From NCBI GenBank assembly GCA_051746665.1, contig JBNJFG010000057.1:1-14048 (forward strand): a stretch of DNA of 14,048 nt, in the 5' to 3' direction. Each line of letters opens with the position of its first letter. Positions within the stretch are counted from its first letter, which is position 1. Shown in pieces: positions 6,490 to 13,727 of this stretch. The position numbers and the translations under genes were made by a program. This DNA comes from Halanaerobium sp051746665. Its GTDB lineage: Bacteria > Bacillota > Halanaerobiia > Halanaerobiales > Halanaerobiaceae. The notes beneath the pieces are model-generated. The model was given only the letters and a program-made list of their open reading frames with translations, was not told the DNA's origin and did not search any database.

Positions 6490-7467
6490 ATGAGAAAAAA
6501 TTTAAGCAAATCACTTTTAGTAGCAGCACTTATGTTAGTTTTAGTACTTAGTGTTTCTGGAATTTCATTTGCAGAATATCCTGAAAGAGATGTAAGAGTT
6601 ATTATTCCTTGGTCTGTTGGTGGAATGACAGATGTTTTAACTAGACCAATCACTAATTGGTTAGAAGATTATTATGGAGAATCTTTTGTTGTAGAAAACA
6701 AACCTGGTGGTGGTGGAGTTGTTGGTTCAATGCTTATTGAAAATGCCAAAAACGATGGTTATACAATAGGAACTACATCGATGTCTACAGTTTCTGCTAA
6801 ATATGTTTCACCAATGTATCCAGAAATGAAAAATGTAGAATTAGTAGCTCAGGTTATTACTATCCCTGCAACTGTTACAGTTAATGCAGATAGTCAATGG
6901 CAGACAATTGAAGAATATGTAGAATACGCTAAAAATAATCCTAAAGAAATTAAAAATTCTAACTCAGGTACAGGAGCTAGTGCACATATTTATGCAGCGG
7001 TATTTGAACATGAAGCAGGAATAGAATTAAACCATGTTCCTTATCCTGGTTATGCAGAAGCTATCACAGCCTTAGTTGGTGGTCATGTTGATTCAACAAA
7101 CATTCCTTTACCAGATGTTGCACCTCAAGTTGAAGCTGGTAATTTAAGAATGCTTGCTATTGCTGCTGATGAAAGACACCCTGATTTCCCGGATGTACCT
7201 ACTTTGAAAGAAAAAGGTATTGATCTTTCAATTGGTAACTATAGTGGATTCGTTGCACCAAAAGGAACACCTAAAGAAAGAATTGCTGTTCTAGAAGATG
7301 GAATTAAAAAAGCAATGGAAGATCCTGAAATTGAAAACTTCTTAATTGAAGCTGGATTCCAGCCTATTTATAAAAATGCGGAAGAATTCCAAGAAACAGT
7401 GGATGCAGCTGAAGCACGTTTAGATTTCTTAGTAAATGATCTTGGCGTAGAATTCATTGATGATTAA
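6490..7467 (+). CDS. tctC: TctC/Bug-family substrate-binding protein of a tripartite tricarboxylate transporter
   Basis: This 325-aa extracytoplasmic receptor captures a carboxylate for the TctAB permease. A Sec signal peptide covers residues 1-28 (two Lys, a Leu/Val-rich core, then SFA before Glu29); there is no lipobox Cys. The mature part has Bug-family landmarks: 'RVIIPWSVGGMTDVLTRP', 'VVENKPGGGGVVGS', 'NSGTGASAHIYAA', 'HVPYPGYAEAITALVGGHVD' and 'GFVAPKGTPKERIAVLEDGI'. Length is normal. GGAGGAG (6478-6484) lies 5 nt before the ATG. It follows the flavoprotein gene by 71 nt without a clear promoter, and a hairpin terminator comes directly after it. Bug proteins bind diverse mono-, di- and tricarboxylates, so the ligand is open. 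Confidence in the family is high. Confidence 0.93.
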   Translation: MRKNLSKSLLVAALMLVLVLSVSGISFAEYPERDVRVIIPWSVGGMTDVLTRPITNWLEDYYGESFVVENKPGGGGVVGSMLIENAKNDGYTIGTTSMSTVSAKYVSPMYPEMKNVELVAQVITIPATVTVNADSQWQTIEEYVEYAKNNPKEIKNSNSGTGASAHIYAAVFEHEAGIELNHVPYPGYAEAITALVGGHVDSTNIPLPDVAPQVEAGNLRMLAIAADERHPDFPDVPTLKEKGIDLSIGNYSGFVAPKGTPKERIAVLEDGIKKAMEDPEIENFLIEAGFQPIYKNAEEFQETVDAAEARLDFLVNDLGVEFIDD

Positions 7468-7508
7468 AAATTAAGTCTCTGTTTTTAAAATACTAAAGAA
7501 CAATAAAC

Positions 7509-7578
7509 AAGGGTTTTCCTATTAATAAATTATTAAATATAAAATAAGTGGAATAAGATAATAGGAAAACTCTTTTTT
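7509..7578 (+). terminator. Long-stem intrinsic terminator/attenuator after tctC
   Basis: Bases 7509-7524 (AAGGGTTTTCCTATTA) pair with 7559-7574 (TAATAGGAAAACTCTT) as a 16-bp stem with one G·T pair and a 34-nt loop, ending in a six-T run (7573-7578). It lies 40 nt after the tctC stop and inside the transporter cluster. Partial read-through would give more binding protein than permease. The stem would also protect the upstream mRNA 3' end. Confidence 0.75.
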
Positions 7579-7629
7579 AAATGTTTTGTATTATAGTTAT
7601 TTAGTTAAAAAAGAGAGGTGAAATATAAA

Positions 7630-8082
7630 ATGCTTAAAATATTAGTTGCAATTGAAGGTTCAGAAAGCTGTTCGAAAGTTGCTCAAAAAGCTCAGGAACT
7701 GGCTTTACTCTGTAAAGGAGATGTTACTTTTTTGACAATAGTTAGTCCTGATTTTAAGCTTGTAACATCAAAAGAAAAATTAGAAGCAGAAAATAAAAAA
7801 TTAGAAATGAAAAAAGCTGAGACTGAAGAAGCTTTAGAAACCTGCAGTATGGTTTATGGACAGTGTGAACTGGTTTTAGGAGAAAAAGGACTAAAAACTA
7901 AAAGAGTTGTTAAAGAAGGAAATTATCCAGCTGAAGATATTGTTGAATATGCTGATGAAAATGATTTTGATTTATTAGTTATTGCAGATAAAGGAAGCAA
8001 AAAATTAAAAAATAAATTATTAGGAAGCACAACCGAAAAAATTGTTCGTCATGCTAAAACTTCAGTACTAGTTGTAAAATAA
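7630..8082 (+). CDS. Universal stress protein UspA family
   Basis: This encodes a single-domain Usp of 150 aa, a small cytosolic alpha/beta protein that in many family members binds ATP or AMP and acts as a regulator. It opens with 'MLKILVAIEGSESC' (Glu9 at the usual Asp position) and ends with 'VIADKGSKKLKNKLLGS…VLVVK'. The nucleotide loop normally reads G-x2-G-x9-G-S/T; here it is Ala119-x2-Gly122-x9-Gly132-Ser, so the first Gly is Ala and binding is plausible but not certain. The ATG at 7630 was preferred because GAGAGG (7613-7618) lies 11 nt before it; a GTG at 7618 would overlap that site. The gene sits between tctC and tctB, which suggests a role in controlling the transporter, like TeaD next to the TeaABC TRAP transporter of Halomonas. 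Confidence 0.9.
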   Translation: MLKILVAIEGSESCSKVAQKAQELALLCKGDVTFLTIVSPDFKLVTSKEKLEAENKKLEMKKAETEEALETCSMVYGQCELVLGEKGLKTKRVVKEGNYPAEDIVEYADENDFDLLVIADKGSKKLKNKLLGSTTEKIVRHAKTSVLVVK

Positions 8083-8127
8083 TTATTAATAAATAAATTT
8101 TTAATATTAGACGGGGGTGGTAAAATA

Positions 8128-8604
8128 ATGAAGAAATACGACAAAATACTTGGCACTCTGCTTTTGATTTTTGCAGGATTATTATATTTTTATTCAGGAA
8201 TTTTTCCGGTTAGAGAAGGAAGACCAAGGGTTTTAAATGCAGGTTTTTATCCTCAACTTCTGGCAATAATATTGGCAGTTCTTGCAGTAGCTTTAATAAT
8301 TGCTGCTTTCATTAAAGATTATAAGGGGAAAGATGATGTGGAAATTTGGAAAAACACTTCCTCTCTAAAATTATTTTTAGGGACCTTAGTAATGCTAATT
8401 ATTTATCCATATCTGCTGACTTATTTAGGTTTCGCATCAGCAACACTTATTTTTATAACCATTATGATTTACAGTCTTTTCTCAAAAGAAGAAAGAGACA
8501 TTAAAAAATTAGGATTTATCTCTTTAATTATTACAATTGTGATTTATTTAGTTTTTAATGAATTTATAAACATACCATTTCCAACAGGCGGAATACTAAT
8601 TTAA
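8128..8604 (+). CDS. tctB: TctB-family small membrane subunit of tripartite tricarboxylate transporter
   Basis: This 158-aa integral membrane protein is the small permease subunit partnering TctA. About four hydrophobic segments are visible, near residues 7-27, 39-61, 77-112 (probably counted as one long or two short) and 128-146. 'KYDKILGTLLLIFAGLLYF' at the start, 'LNAGFYPQLLAIILAVLA' and the C-terminal 'LGFISLIITIVIYLVFNEFINIPFPTG' are typical of the family. Length is normal. A GGGGTGG ribosome site (8114-8120) precedes the ATG by 7 nt. It follows usp by 45 nt and precedes tctA by 19 nt, so the three are surely co-transcribed. Confidence 0.9.
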   Translation: MKKYDKILGTLLLIFAGLLYFYSGIFPVREGRPRVLNAGFYPQLLAIILAVLAVALIIAAFIKDYKGKDDVEIWKNTSSLKLFLGTLVMLIIYPYLLTYLGFASATLIFITIMIYSLFSKEERDIKKLGFISLIITIVIYLVFNEFINIPFPTGGILI

Positions 8605-8623
8605 ATATGGGAGGTGATGTTAA

Positions 8624-10129
8624 ATGGAATTATTTTCGATGGATATATATTTAGAAGGACTTAAATTCTTTACAAATCCAATGATGTTTTTATTTTCTGG
8701 ATTTGGTGTTTTGATAGGAATAATTTTTGGATCTTTACCAGGTTTAACAGCAACAATGACTATAGCTGTTTTTATTTCTTTTACTTTTGGTATTGATGCC
8801 ACTCTTTCATTTGCTTTTTTACTAGGTTTATATACAGGAGCAGTTTATGGAGGATCGGTAGCTGCTATATTGATTAATATACCGGGAACCCCAAATGCTA
8901 TAGCAACTGGTTTGGATGGTTATCCACTTTGTCAAAAAGGTAAAGCTGGTAAAGCGATAGGTATTGCTACAATATCTTCTGCCATAGGTGGTATTTTAAG
9001 TGTTTTTGTTTTAGCAATAGCAGCTCCAATGGTAGCAAGTGTAGCGCTGAAGTTTAGTGCTCAAGAATATGTAGGGATTACTTTGATTGGTTTGAGTATC
9101 ATTGCAATTATTTCAACTGGATCGATGTTAAAAGGATTGATTGGTGGTGTGCTTGGATTGGTTATAGGTGTTATAGGTATGGATCCTATTACTAATTTTC
9201 CTAGATTTTTATTTGATCAACCAGAATTAATAGAAGGAGTTAGTTCGATACCTGTGATGATTGGTCTATATGGAATTTCTGAAATGTTAATGCAGATTTC
9301 TGAAGAAGAACATGGAGTAGTAATTGATCAGGCTGTAAAAGATATTATTCCCTCTTTTTCAGATATTAAAAGACTGCTGCCTACAATAACACGCTCTTCT
9401 ATAATTGGAGTTATTATCGGTGCAATCCCAGCAGCTGGTGGTTCAATTGCAGCTTTAGTAGCCTATGGACAGGAAAAAAGATTTTCTAAACATCCGGAAT
9501 TATTAGGTACAGGAGTTATTGATGGGATTGCGGCTCCAGAAGCTGCTAATAATGCCAGCACTGGTGGTGCTTTAATGCCAATGTTAACACTTGGTATACC
9601 AGGAGATCCTATGACTGCGGTCTTAATGGGTGGACTAATTATGCAGGGTCTAAGACCAGGTCCCCTTCTTTTTAAGCAGCAGATGCCTTTTGTTTCTTCA
9701 ATATTTTTGAGTTTATTACTTTCAGTAATTTTCATGCTTGTATTCGGACTATTTGGTGCTAAATATTTTGCTAGATTAATCACAGTTAAAAAACAGTATT
9801 TAATACCTTCTATCATGGTTTTTTGTCTGGTCGGTTCTTATGCAATTAATAATTCAACATTTGATATTTGGATCTTATTAATTAGTGGATTAATTGGATT
9901 TTTCTTAAGAAAAGTTGGCTTTTCTCCAGCGCCTATAGTCTTAGGTTTAATTCTGGGACCTATTTTTGAAGATAATTTGAGAAGATCATTAATATTAGCT
10001 GATGGACAATGGTCAACATTTGTAACTCGTCCAATTAGTTTATTTTTTCTCATTTTAACTCTTATTTTATTATTTGGACCATTTATCTGGAATTTAATTA
10101 AAGGTGATAAATCAACAGATATAATTTAA
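8624..10129 (+). CDS. tctA: TctA-family large permease subunit of tripartite tricarboxylate transporter
   Basis: This 501-aa polytopic membrane protein forms the ion-coupled translocation channel and works with TctB and the TctC receptor. Highly conserved TctA stretches are present: 'GIIFGSLPGLTATMTIA', 'YGGSVAAILINIPGTPNAIA' followed by the 'DGYPLCQKGKAGKA' loop, and in the second half 'GAIPAAGGSIAALVAYGQEK', 'GIAAPEAANNASTGGALMP' and 'LTLGIPGDPMTAVLMGG'. The two P-G/G-A-rich blocks reflect the internal repeat of the family. Length is normal and no defect is seen. GGAGGTGA (8610-8617) is 6 nt before the ATG. It is the last gene of the operon, closed by the terminator at 10207-10252. Confidence 0.95.
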   Translation: MELFSMDIYLEGLKFFTNPMMFLFSGFGVLIGIIFGSLPGLTATMTIAVFISFTFGIDATLSFAFLLGLYTGAVYGGSVAAILINIPGTPNAIATGLDGYPLCQKGKAGKAIGIATISSAIGGILSVFVLAIAAPMVASVALKFSAQEYVGITLIGLSIIAIISTGSMLKGLIGGVLGLVIGVIGMDPITNFPRFLFDQPELIEGVSSIPVMIGLYGISEMLMQISEEEHGVVIDQAVKDIIPSFSDIKRLLPTITRSSIIGVIIGAIPAAGGSIAALVAYGQEKRFSKHPELLGTGVIDGIAAPEAANNASTGGALMPMLTLGIPGDPMTAVLMGGLIMQGLRPGPLLFKQQMPFVSSIFLSLLLSVIFMLVFGLFGAKYFARLITVKKQYLIPSIMVFCLVGSYAINNSTFDIWILLISGLIGFFLRKVGFSPAPIVLGLILGPIFEDNLRRSLILADGQWSTFVTRPISLFFLILTLILLFGPFIWNLIKGDKSTDII

Positions 10130-10206
10130 TTATAGATGGCAAATATTTAAAATAAATTAAAAGTGAAATTTAAAAAACTCAGATACATAAAAATAATATA
10201 AACTTT

Positions 10207-10252
10207 AAAAGCAGCACACTTATTATTTCAATTAATAAAATGTGCTGTTTTT
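10207..10252 (+). terminator. Intrinsic terminator closing the TTT operon
   Basis: CAGCACA (10212-10218) pairs with TGTGCTG (10241-10247). The stem continues outward as AAAA/TTTT past a bulged G and inward as TTATT/AATAA, and it merges into a TTTTT run (10248-10252). It lies 77 nt after the tctA stop, in the 285-nt gap before uxaE. Confidence 0.8.
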
Positions 10253-10303
10253 ATTATACATTTTAAAAAAATATATCATTTTGAAAATTAATTAAAAGGA
10301 GGA

Positions 10304-10345
10304 ATGAAGAAAAGTTTAGAGAAATTAATAAATAGATTAAATTGA
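10304..10345 (+). other. Possible 13-codon leader ORF upstream of uxaE
   Basis: A short frame reads MKKSLEKLINRLN and ends in TGA. A strong AAAAGGAGG (10294-10302) lies only 1 nt before its ATG, which is too close for efficient initiation. It may be a leader peptide or a chance ORF. The rest of the gap (10253-10414) holds no clear promoter: TTGAAA at 10342 has only a poor -10 partner. Confidence 0.2.
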
Positions 10346-10414
10346 AAAAAATACTATTTAAATGTAAAAGTATATTAGCAGATTATTGTTTCTCAATCTT
10401 AAGGAGGTAATATT

Positions 10415-11938
10415 ATGTCCTGGAAAGATTTTGCAGAAGAACTAGTTGGAACTTCAAAAGAGGCTGTTAAAAAAGTAGCTGAATATGCTGAAGATTATCG
10501 AATTTATCCTCGCTCTATAATTAAAGAAGGAAAATCATTTTACTTTTTAGCAAAAATTGATCAGAAAAAGAAACTAGTGATTTTAAATAAGAGTAAAAAC
10601 TTTGATAAGTTTCAGGGTGAAACAGAAAAACTGGCAGGTTTTAAAGCTAAAATTGCTCCTTTAAATCATTATAATGCAGAAATATTAAGAGATGTTTTTT
10701 CTTTTACTGCACCTTCCAGAATCGGAAATCAGAAAGCTAGCATTGGTCTTGGAGATCGATTAGGAATTGCTACCCCTGGACATATTGAAGCTGTCAAAGA
10801 AAGTTCGGCTGTGCCTGTTTTTGCACAACAGTCAGTTAAAGAATTGCGTTTAACTGGTAGAAGTTTTAAATCTGTATTAGATGATGTTAGTTGGGCAGTT
10901 TTTCAGGAAGGTTATCAGACTGGTTTTGCTGCAGATGCTGATCATTTAAAGGAAAAGCCTGATATTAAAGAAGCCTTAGATCTTGGATATACTATGCTCA
11001 GTTTAGATTGTACAGATTATATAAAAGATAATTTTGATAAGATGGTTGAAGCTGATATTGAAAATGCCTATTCAGAAGTACCAGATTATTTAAGAGATGG
11101 TTTAGAAAATAAATATTTAAATAAAACTTTTGTACTTAATTCTGGTTATCAGCTGGAATTTAATCAGTCTAATTTCAAAAAAATAGTTTTAGGTTATTAT
11201 CAAATCTTAGATTTTGTAAAAGAGATTCAGCATCTTATTAGAAAATCAGCTAGTGATGTAGACTTTGAAATATCAATTGCTGACACTACAAAACCTACTT
11301 CACCTGAGGCTCACTTTTTTACAGCAAATGAATTAAAAAGAAATAATATTAAAATTAATTCTTTGGCTCTAAATTTTGTAGGTGAATTTCAAAAAGGTAT
11401 TGATTATATTGGTGATTTAGATAAATTTGAAAAAGAATTTAAGATTCATGCTGATATTGCAGATCGTTTTGGTTATAAATTAAGTATTCATTCTGGTAGT
11501 GATAAATTCAGTATTTTCCCAATTATTGGCCGTCAAACTCAGGGTAGAGTTCATGTTAAAACTTCTGGGACTACTTGGCTGGAGGCTATCAGAGTCGCTG
11601 CTAAAAATGATCCTTCATTATACAGGGATATTCATTCTTATGCCTTAGATAAATTTGAAGAGGCTAAAGAATTTTACCAGGTGAATACTGACATCTCTAA
11701 AATACCAGAACTGGCTGTAATGAATGATCAAGAATTAGTAAAATTATTAGATATTGATGAAGTGAGACAGCTGCTGCATATAACGTATGGTTATATACTT
11801 CAGGACAAAAAAGACGGGCGCTATATTTTTAGAGATAGATTATATAAATTATTAGATGAATATGATAAAGACTACCGCCGGGGCCTGGAAAAACATATAG
11901 GTAAACATTTAAATAAACTTGGCTTTTATAAAAATTAA
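10415..11938 (+). CDS. uxaE: Tagaturonate epimerase UxaE
   Basis: This 507-aa cytosolic enzyme belongs to the UxaE family, which epimerises D-tagaturonate to D-fructuronate and so joins galacturonate breakdown to the glucuronate/KDG branch without UxaB/UxaA. Family marks are 'SRIGNQKASIGLGDRLGIATPGH' spread over residues 101-123 (Gly111-Leu-Gly-Asp114-Arg115), 'FAADADHLK' (Asp174, Asp176, His177), 'LSIHSGSDKFSIFP' (His359, Asp363) and 'HVKTSGTTWLEA' (His380). The His and Asp residues are plausible metal ligands by inference. Length is full. AAGGAGG (10401-10407) is 7 nt before the ATG. It lies beyond the tctA terminator, so it is a separate transcript, probably shared with the aldose epimerase 63 nt downstream. 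No operator of the lacI type was found in front of it. Confidence 0.9.
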   Translation: MSWKDFAEELVGTSKEAVKKVAEYAEDYRIYPRSIIKEGKSFYFLAKIDQKKKLVILNKSKNFDKFQGETEKLAGFKAKIAPLNHYNAEILRDVFSFTAPSRIGNQKASIGLGDRLGIATPGHIEAVKESSAVPVFAQQSVKELRLTGRSFKSVLDDVSWAVFQEGYQTGFAADADHLKEKPDIKEALDLGYTMLSLDCTDYIKDNFDKMVEADIENAYSEVPDYLRDGLENKYLNKTFVLNSGYQLEFNQSNFKKIVLGYYQILDFVKEIQHLIRKSASDVDFEISIADTTKPTSPEAHFFTANELKRNNIKINSLALNFVGEFQKGIDYIGDLDKFEKEFKIHADIADRFGYKLSIHSGSDKFSIFPIIGRQTQGRVHVKTSGTTWLEAIRVAAKNDPSLYRDIHSYALDKFEEAKEFYQVNTDISKIPELAVMNDQELVKLLDIDEVRQLLHITYGYILQDKKDGRYIFRDRLYKLLDEYDKDYRRGLEKHIGKHLNKLGFYKN

Positions 11939-12001
11939 TGAAAGATACTTATAATTAATTTATTTTAGCCTGAAACTGAATTAAGCCTGGAGGAATAAAA
12001 T

Positions 12002-12874
12002 ATGATTTCTAAACTTGAAAATGAGAAAATTGTGCTTGAAATTGATAGTCTGGGAGCAGAGATGAAAAAGTTAATTCTAAAAAAAGATAATAAAAATTAT
12101 CTTTGGCATGGTGATGAAAAATATTGGGGGAGAACTGCGCCAGTTTTATTTCCAATTGTTGGCCGTCTTAAAGACGATCGCTATTCTTACAATGATCAGG
12201 AATATAAAATGACACAACATGGTTTTGCCAGGGATAATGAATTTCAACTTGTCGATCAAAATGAAAAATCTTTAACTTATGCTTTAGAAGAAAGCGTAGA
12301 AACATTAAAAAAATATCCTTTTAAATTCAGACTAGAAATTAAATATACTTTAAAAGGAAATTCGCTTAAAGTTGATTATAAGGTTATTAATCGCGATCAA
12401 AAAAAGTTATATTTTTCTATAGGTGCTCATCCAGCATTTTACTGGCCATTAGAAAAAAATGAAAAAAAAGAAGATTACTATCTGGAATTTGAAAAAAAAG
12501 AAAATGCTGACAGATATCTACTGGAATCTGGACTTTTAAATCATAAAAAAGAAAAAACAATTAATGATTCTAAAATAGTAAAACTGCAGCCAGATATTTT
12601 TAAAGATGATGCTTTAGTATTTAAAAATTTAAAATCAGAACAAATAACTTTAAAAAGTAGTAAATCTGCAAGAAAAGTCAGAATGAAGTTTGAAAAATTC
12701 TCTTATTTAGGAATTTGGTCTCAGTCAGCTGAAGCCCCCTTTATCTGCCTTGAACCCTGGCATGGGATTGCAGATTCAGTAGACAGCAGTGGTAAAATTG
12801 AAGAAAAAGAAGGTATTAAAAATTTAAAAGCTGGAGCTTATTATGAATCAAAATATTCCATTACAATTGAGTAG
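12002..12874 (+). CDS. Aldose 1-epimerase family protein (LacX/YihR-like mutarotase)
   Basis: This 290-aa beta-sandwich enzyme of the galactose-mutarotase superfamily interconverts alpha and beta anomers of a sugar. Catalytic positions are intact: His73 in 'TQHGFARDNEF', His143 in 'SIGAHPAFYW' (acid) and Glu251 in 'CLEPWHGIAD' (base). The 'LFPIVGRLKDDRY' segment and the shortness point to the LacX/YihR-like subgroup rather than classical GalM (about 340 aa). GGAGG (11989-11993) lies 8 nt before the ATG, and only 63 nt separate it from uxaE with no terminator, so the two are probably co-transcribed. In that setting it could act on a uronic acid or on another sugar released with it. The family call is firm; the substrate is not. 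Confidence 0.9.
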   Translation: MISKLENEKIVLEIDSLGAEMKKLILKKDNKNYLWHGDEKYWGRTAPVLFPIVGRLKDDRYSYNDQEYKMTQHGFARDNEFQLVDQNEKSLTYALEESVETLKKYPFKFRLEIKYTLKGNSLKVDYKVINRDQKKLYFSIGAHPAFYWPLEKNEKKEDYYLEFEKKENADRYLLESGLLNHKKEKTINDSKIVKLQPDIFKDDALVFKNLKSEQITLKSSKSARKVRMKFEKFSYLGIWSQSAEAPFICLEPWHGIADSVDSSGKIEEKEGIKNLKAGAYYESKYSITIE

Positions 12875-12891
12875 TATGGATTTATTTTTTG

Positions 12892-12903
12892 TGATACATA
12901 TCA
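12892..12903. promoter_or_regulatory. Palindrome TGATAcaTATCA upstream of the unknown gene
   Basis: The 12-bp palindrome has perfect 5-bp arms and lies just upstream of an extended -10 promoter, at the usual place for an operator overlapping the -35 region. No regulator is identified for it. Confidence 0.3.
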
Positions 12904-12923
12904 TATAAACCTTTTTTTGAAAA

Positions 12924-12932
12924 TGCTATAAT
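12924..12932 (+). promoter_or_regulatory. Extended -10 promoter
   Basis: TGCTATAAT contains a TGn extension and a perfect TATAAT (12927-12932). The -35 region 17 nt upstream is poor, as usual for extended -10 promoters. The transcript would start near 12939, so the first usable start codon is the ATG at 12981. Confidence 0.65.
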
Positions 12933-12980
12933 TACTTGAGAAGAACAATCAGGTATATTTATAAAAAAGGAGATATGATA

Positions 12981-13634
12981 ATGAGTGCATTTTTAGGTCC
13001 AATCCACATGTGGTTATATAATCAAATTCAGATAGTAGAAAAAAGAGAAGAAGAAATTATTGAAAGATTTAGCGATGAATATTCAGCCTCAGAGGTTGAT
13101 GCTCTAATTTTTCCTTATCGTAAGCAGTATGGAGAATTAAAAGAGGATAAAGCTCTGGCTGAATTAATTGCCGGCAGTGATATTCATCCCTGGCTGGAAG
13201 CAGCTGTAGCGGATGCTCAGAGTAGAGAGGCAGCTGTTGTAGCTGTGTTGATGAATAAATATGAAGACAGGGAATTACTTTTTGATATTTATTCTGCTCA
13301 GGCAGAAGAACTTGCAGAAAAAGCTAAAAAAAGAGATAGTGTAGAAGAATTTAATTTAGAAGATGCTTTTGAAATTATTAATGAGCATTTTGTAGAAAGA
13401 ATGCCCTGTGATCGCTTATCAGGAGCAGTTAAAGAAAAAAATAGAATAATTTGGAAACATAAAGGGCAGCTGCATCAAGAATTTTGGCAGCAGACCGATG
13501 TTGACTTAAACTTAATGCATCAGTTATATGCAAAATGGCTTTCAGTATTTATAAAAAATCTAAATAATTCTATTTCACATAAAAGAGAGATAAAAACCGA
13601 TAATTATAATGATATCTTCGTTTTTGACATTTAA
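12981..13634 (+). CDS. Hypothetical protein, soluble, mostly helical
   Basis: This is a 217-aa protein beginning MSAFLGPIHMWLYNQI, not assigned to a named family. It has no signal peptide or membrane helix. It is acidic and Glu/Ala-rich, with long predicted helices (for example 'VEKREEEIIERFSDEY' and 'AVADAQSREAAVVAVL'). The C-terminal third has 'ERMPCDRLSGAVKEKNRIIWKH' and 'LHQEFWQQTDVDLN', whose clustered Cys, His and aromatic residues look like a binding site, possibly for a metal or small ligand (inference). A similar 'FLGPIH-x-WLYNKI' opening occurs in hypothetical proteins of other anaerobic Firmicutes, from memory and unverified. The ATG at 12981 was chosen because AAGGAG (12967-12972) lies 8 nt before it and the promoter start site is near 12939; the ATG at 12975 is too close to that site. 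Function is unknown. Confidence 0.75.
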   Translation: MSAFLGPIHMWLYNQIQIVEKREEEIIERFSDEYSASEVDALIFPYRKQYGELKEDKALAELIAGSDIHPWLEAAVADAQSREAAVVAVLMNKYEDRELLFDIYSAQAEELAEKAKKRDSVEEFNLEDAFEIINEHFVERMPCDRLSGAVKEKNRIIWKHKGQLHQEFWQQTDVDLNLMHQLYAKWLSVFIKNLNNSISHKREIKTDNYNDIFVFDI

Positions 13635-13727
13635 AATAAACACTGATATTATTTACTTAGTCAGAAAAGAAAAAGGAGAAGTGATATTATCAGTCGGAAA
13701 TTAGAAGTTTTAAAGGATCTTCTCTCA

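Noticed and set aside
7513..7570. GTTTTCC and GGAAAAC as a split LacI-type operator
   Set aside because: The half-sites are in the reverse order and 44 bp apart, and they are fully explained as arms of the terminator stem.
9463..9816. 117-aa minus-strand frame inside tctA
   Set aside because: It is a shadow of the conserved TctA coding sequence without its own start signals.
12917..12932. TTGAAA as -35 box for the TATAAT at 12927
   Set aside because: The spacing is only 4 nt; the promoter is better explained by the TGn extended -10.
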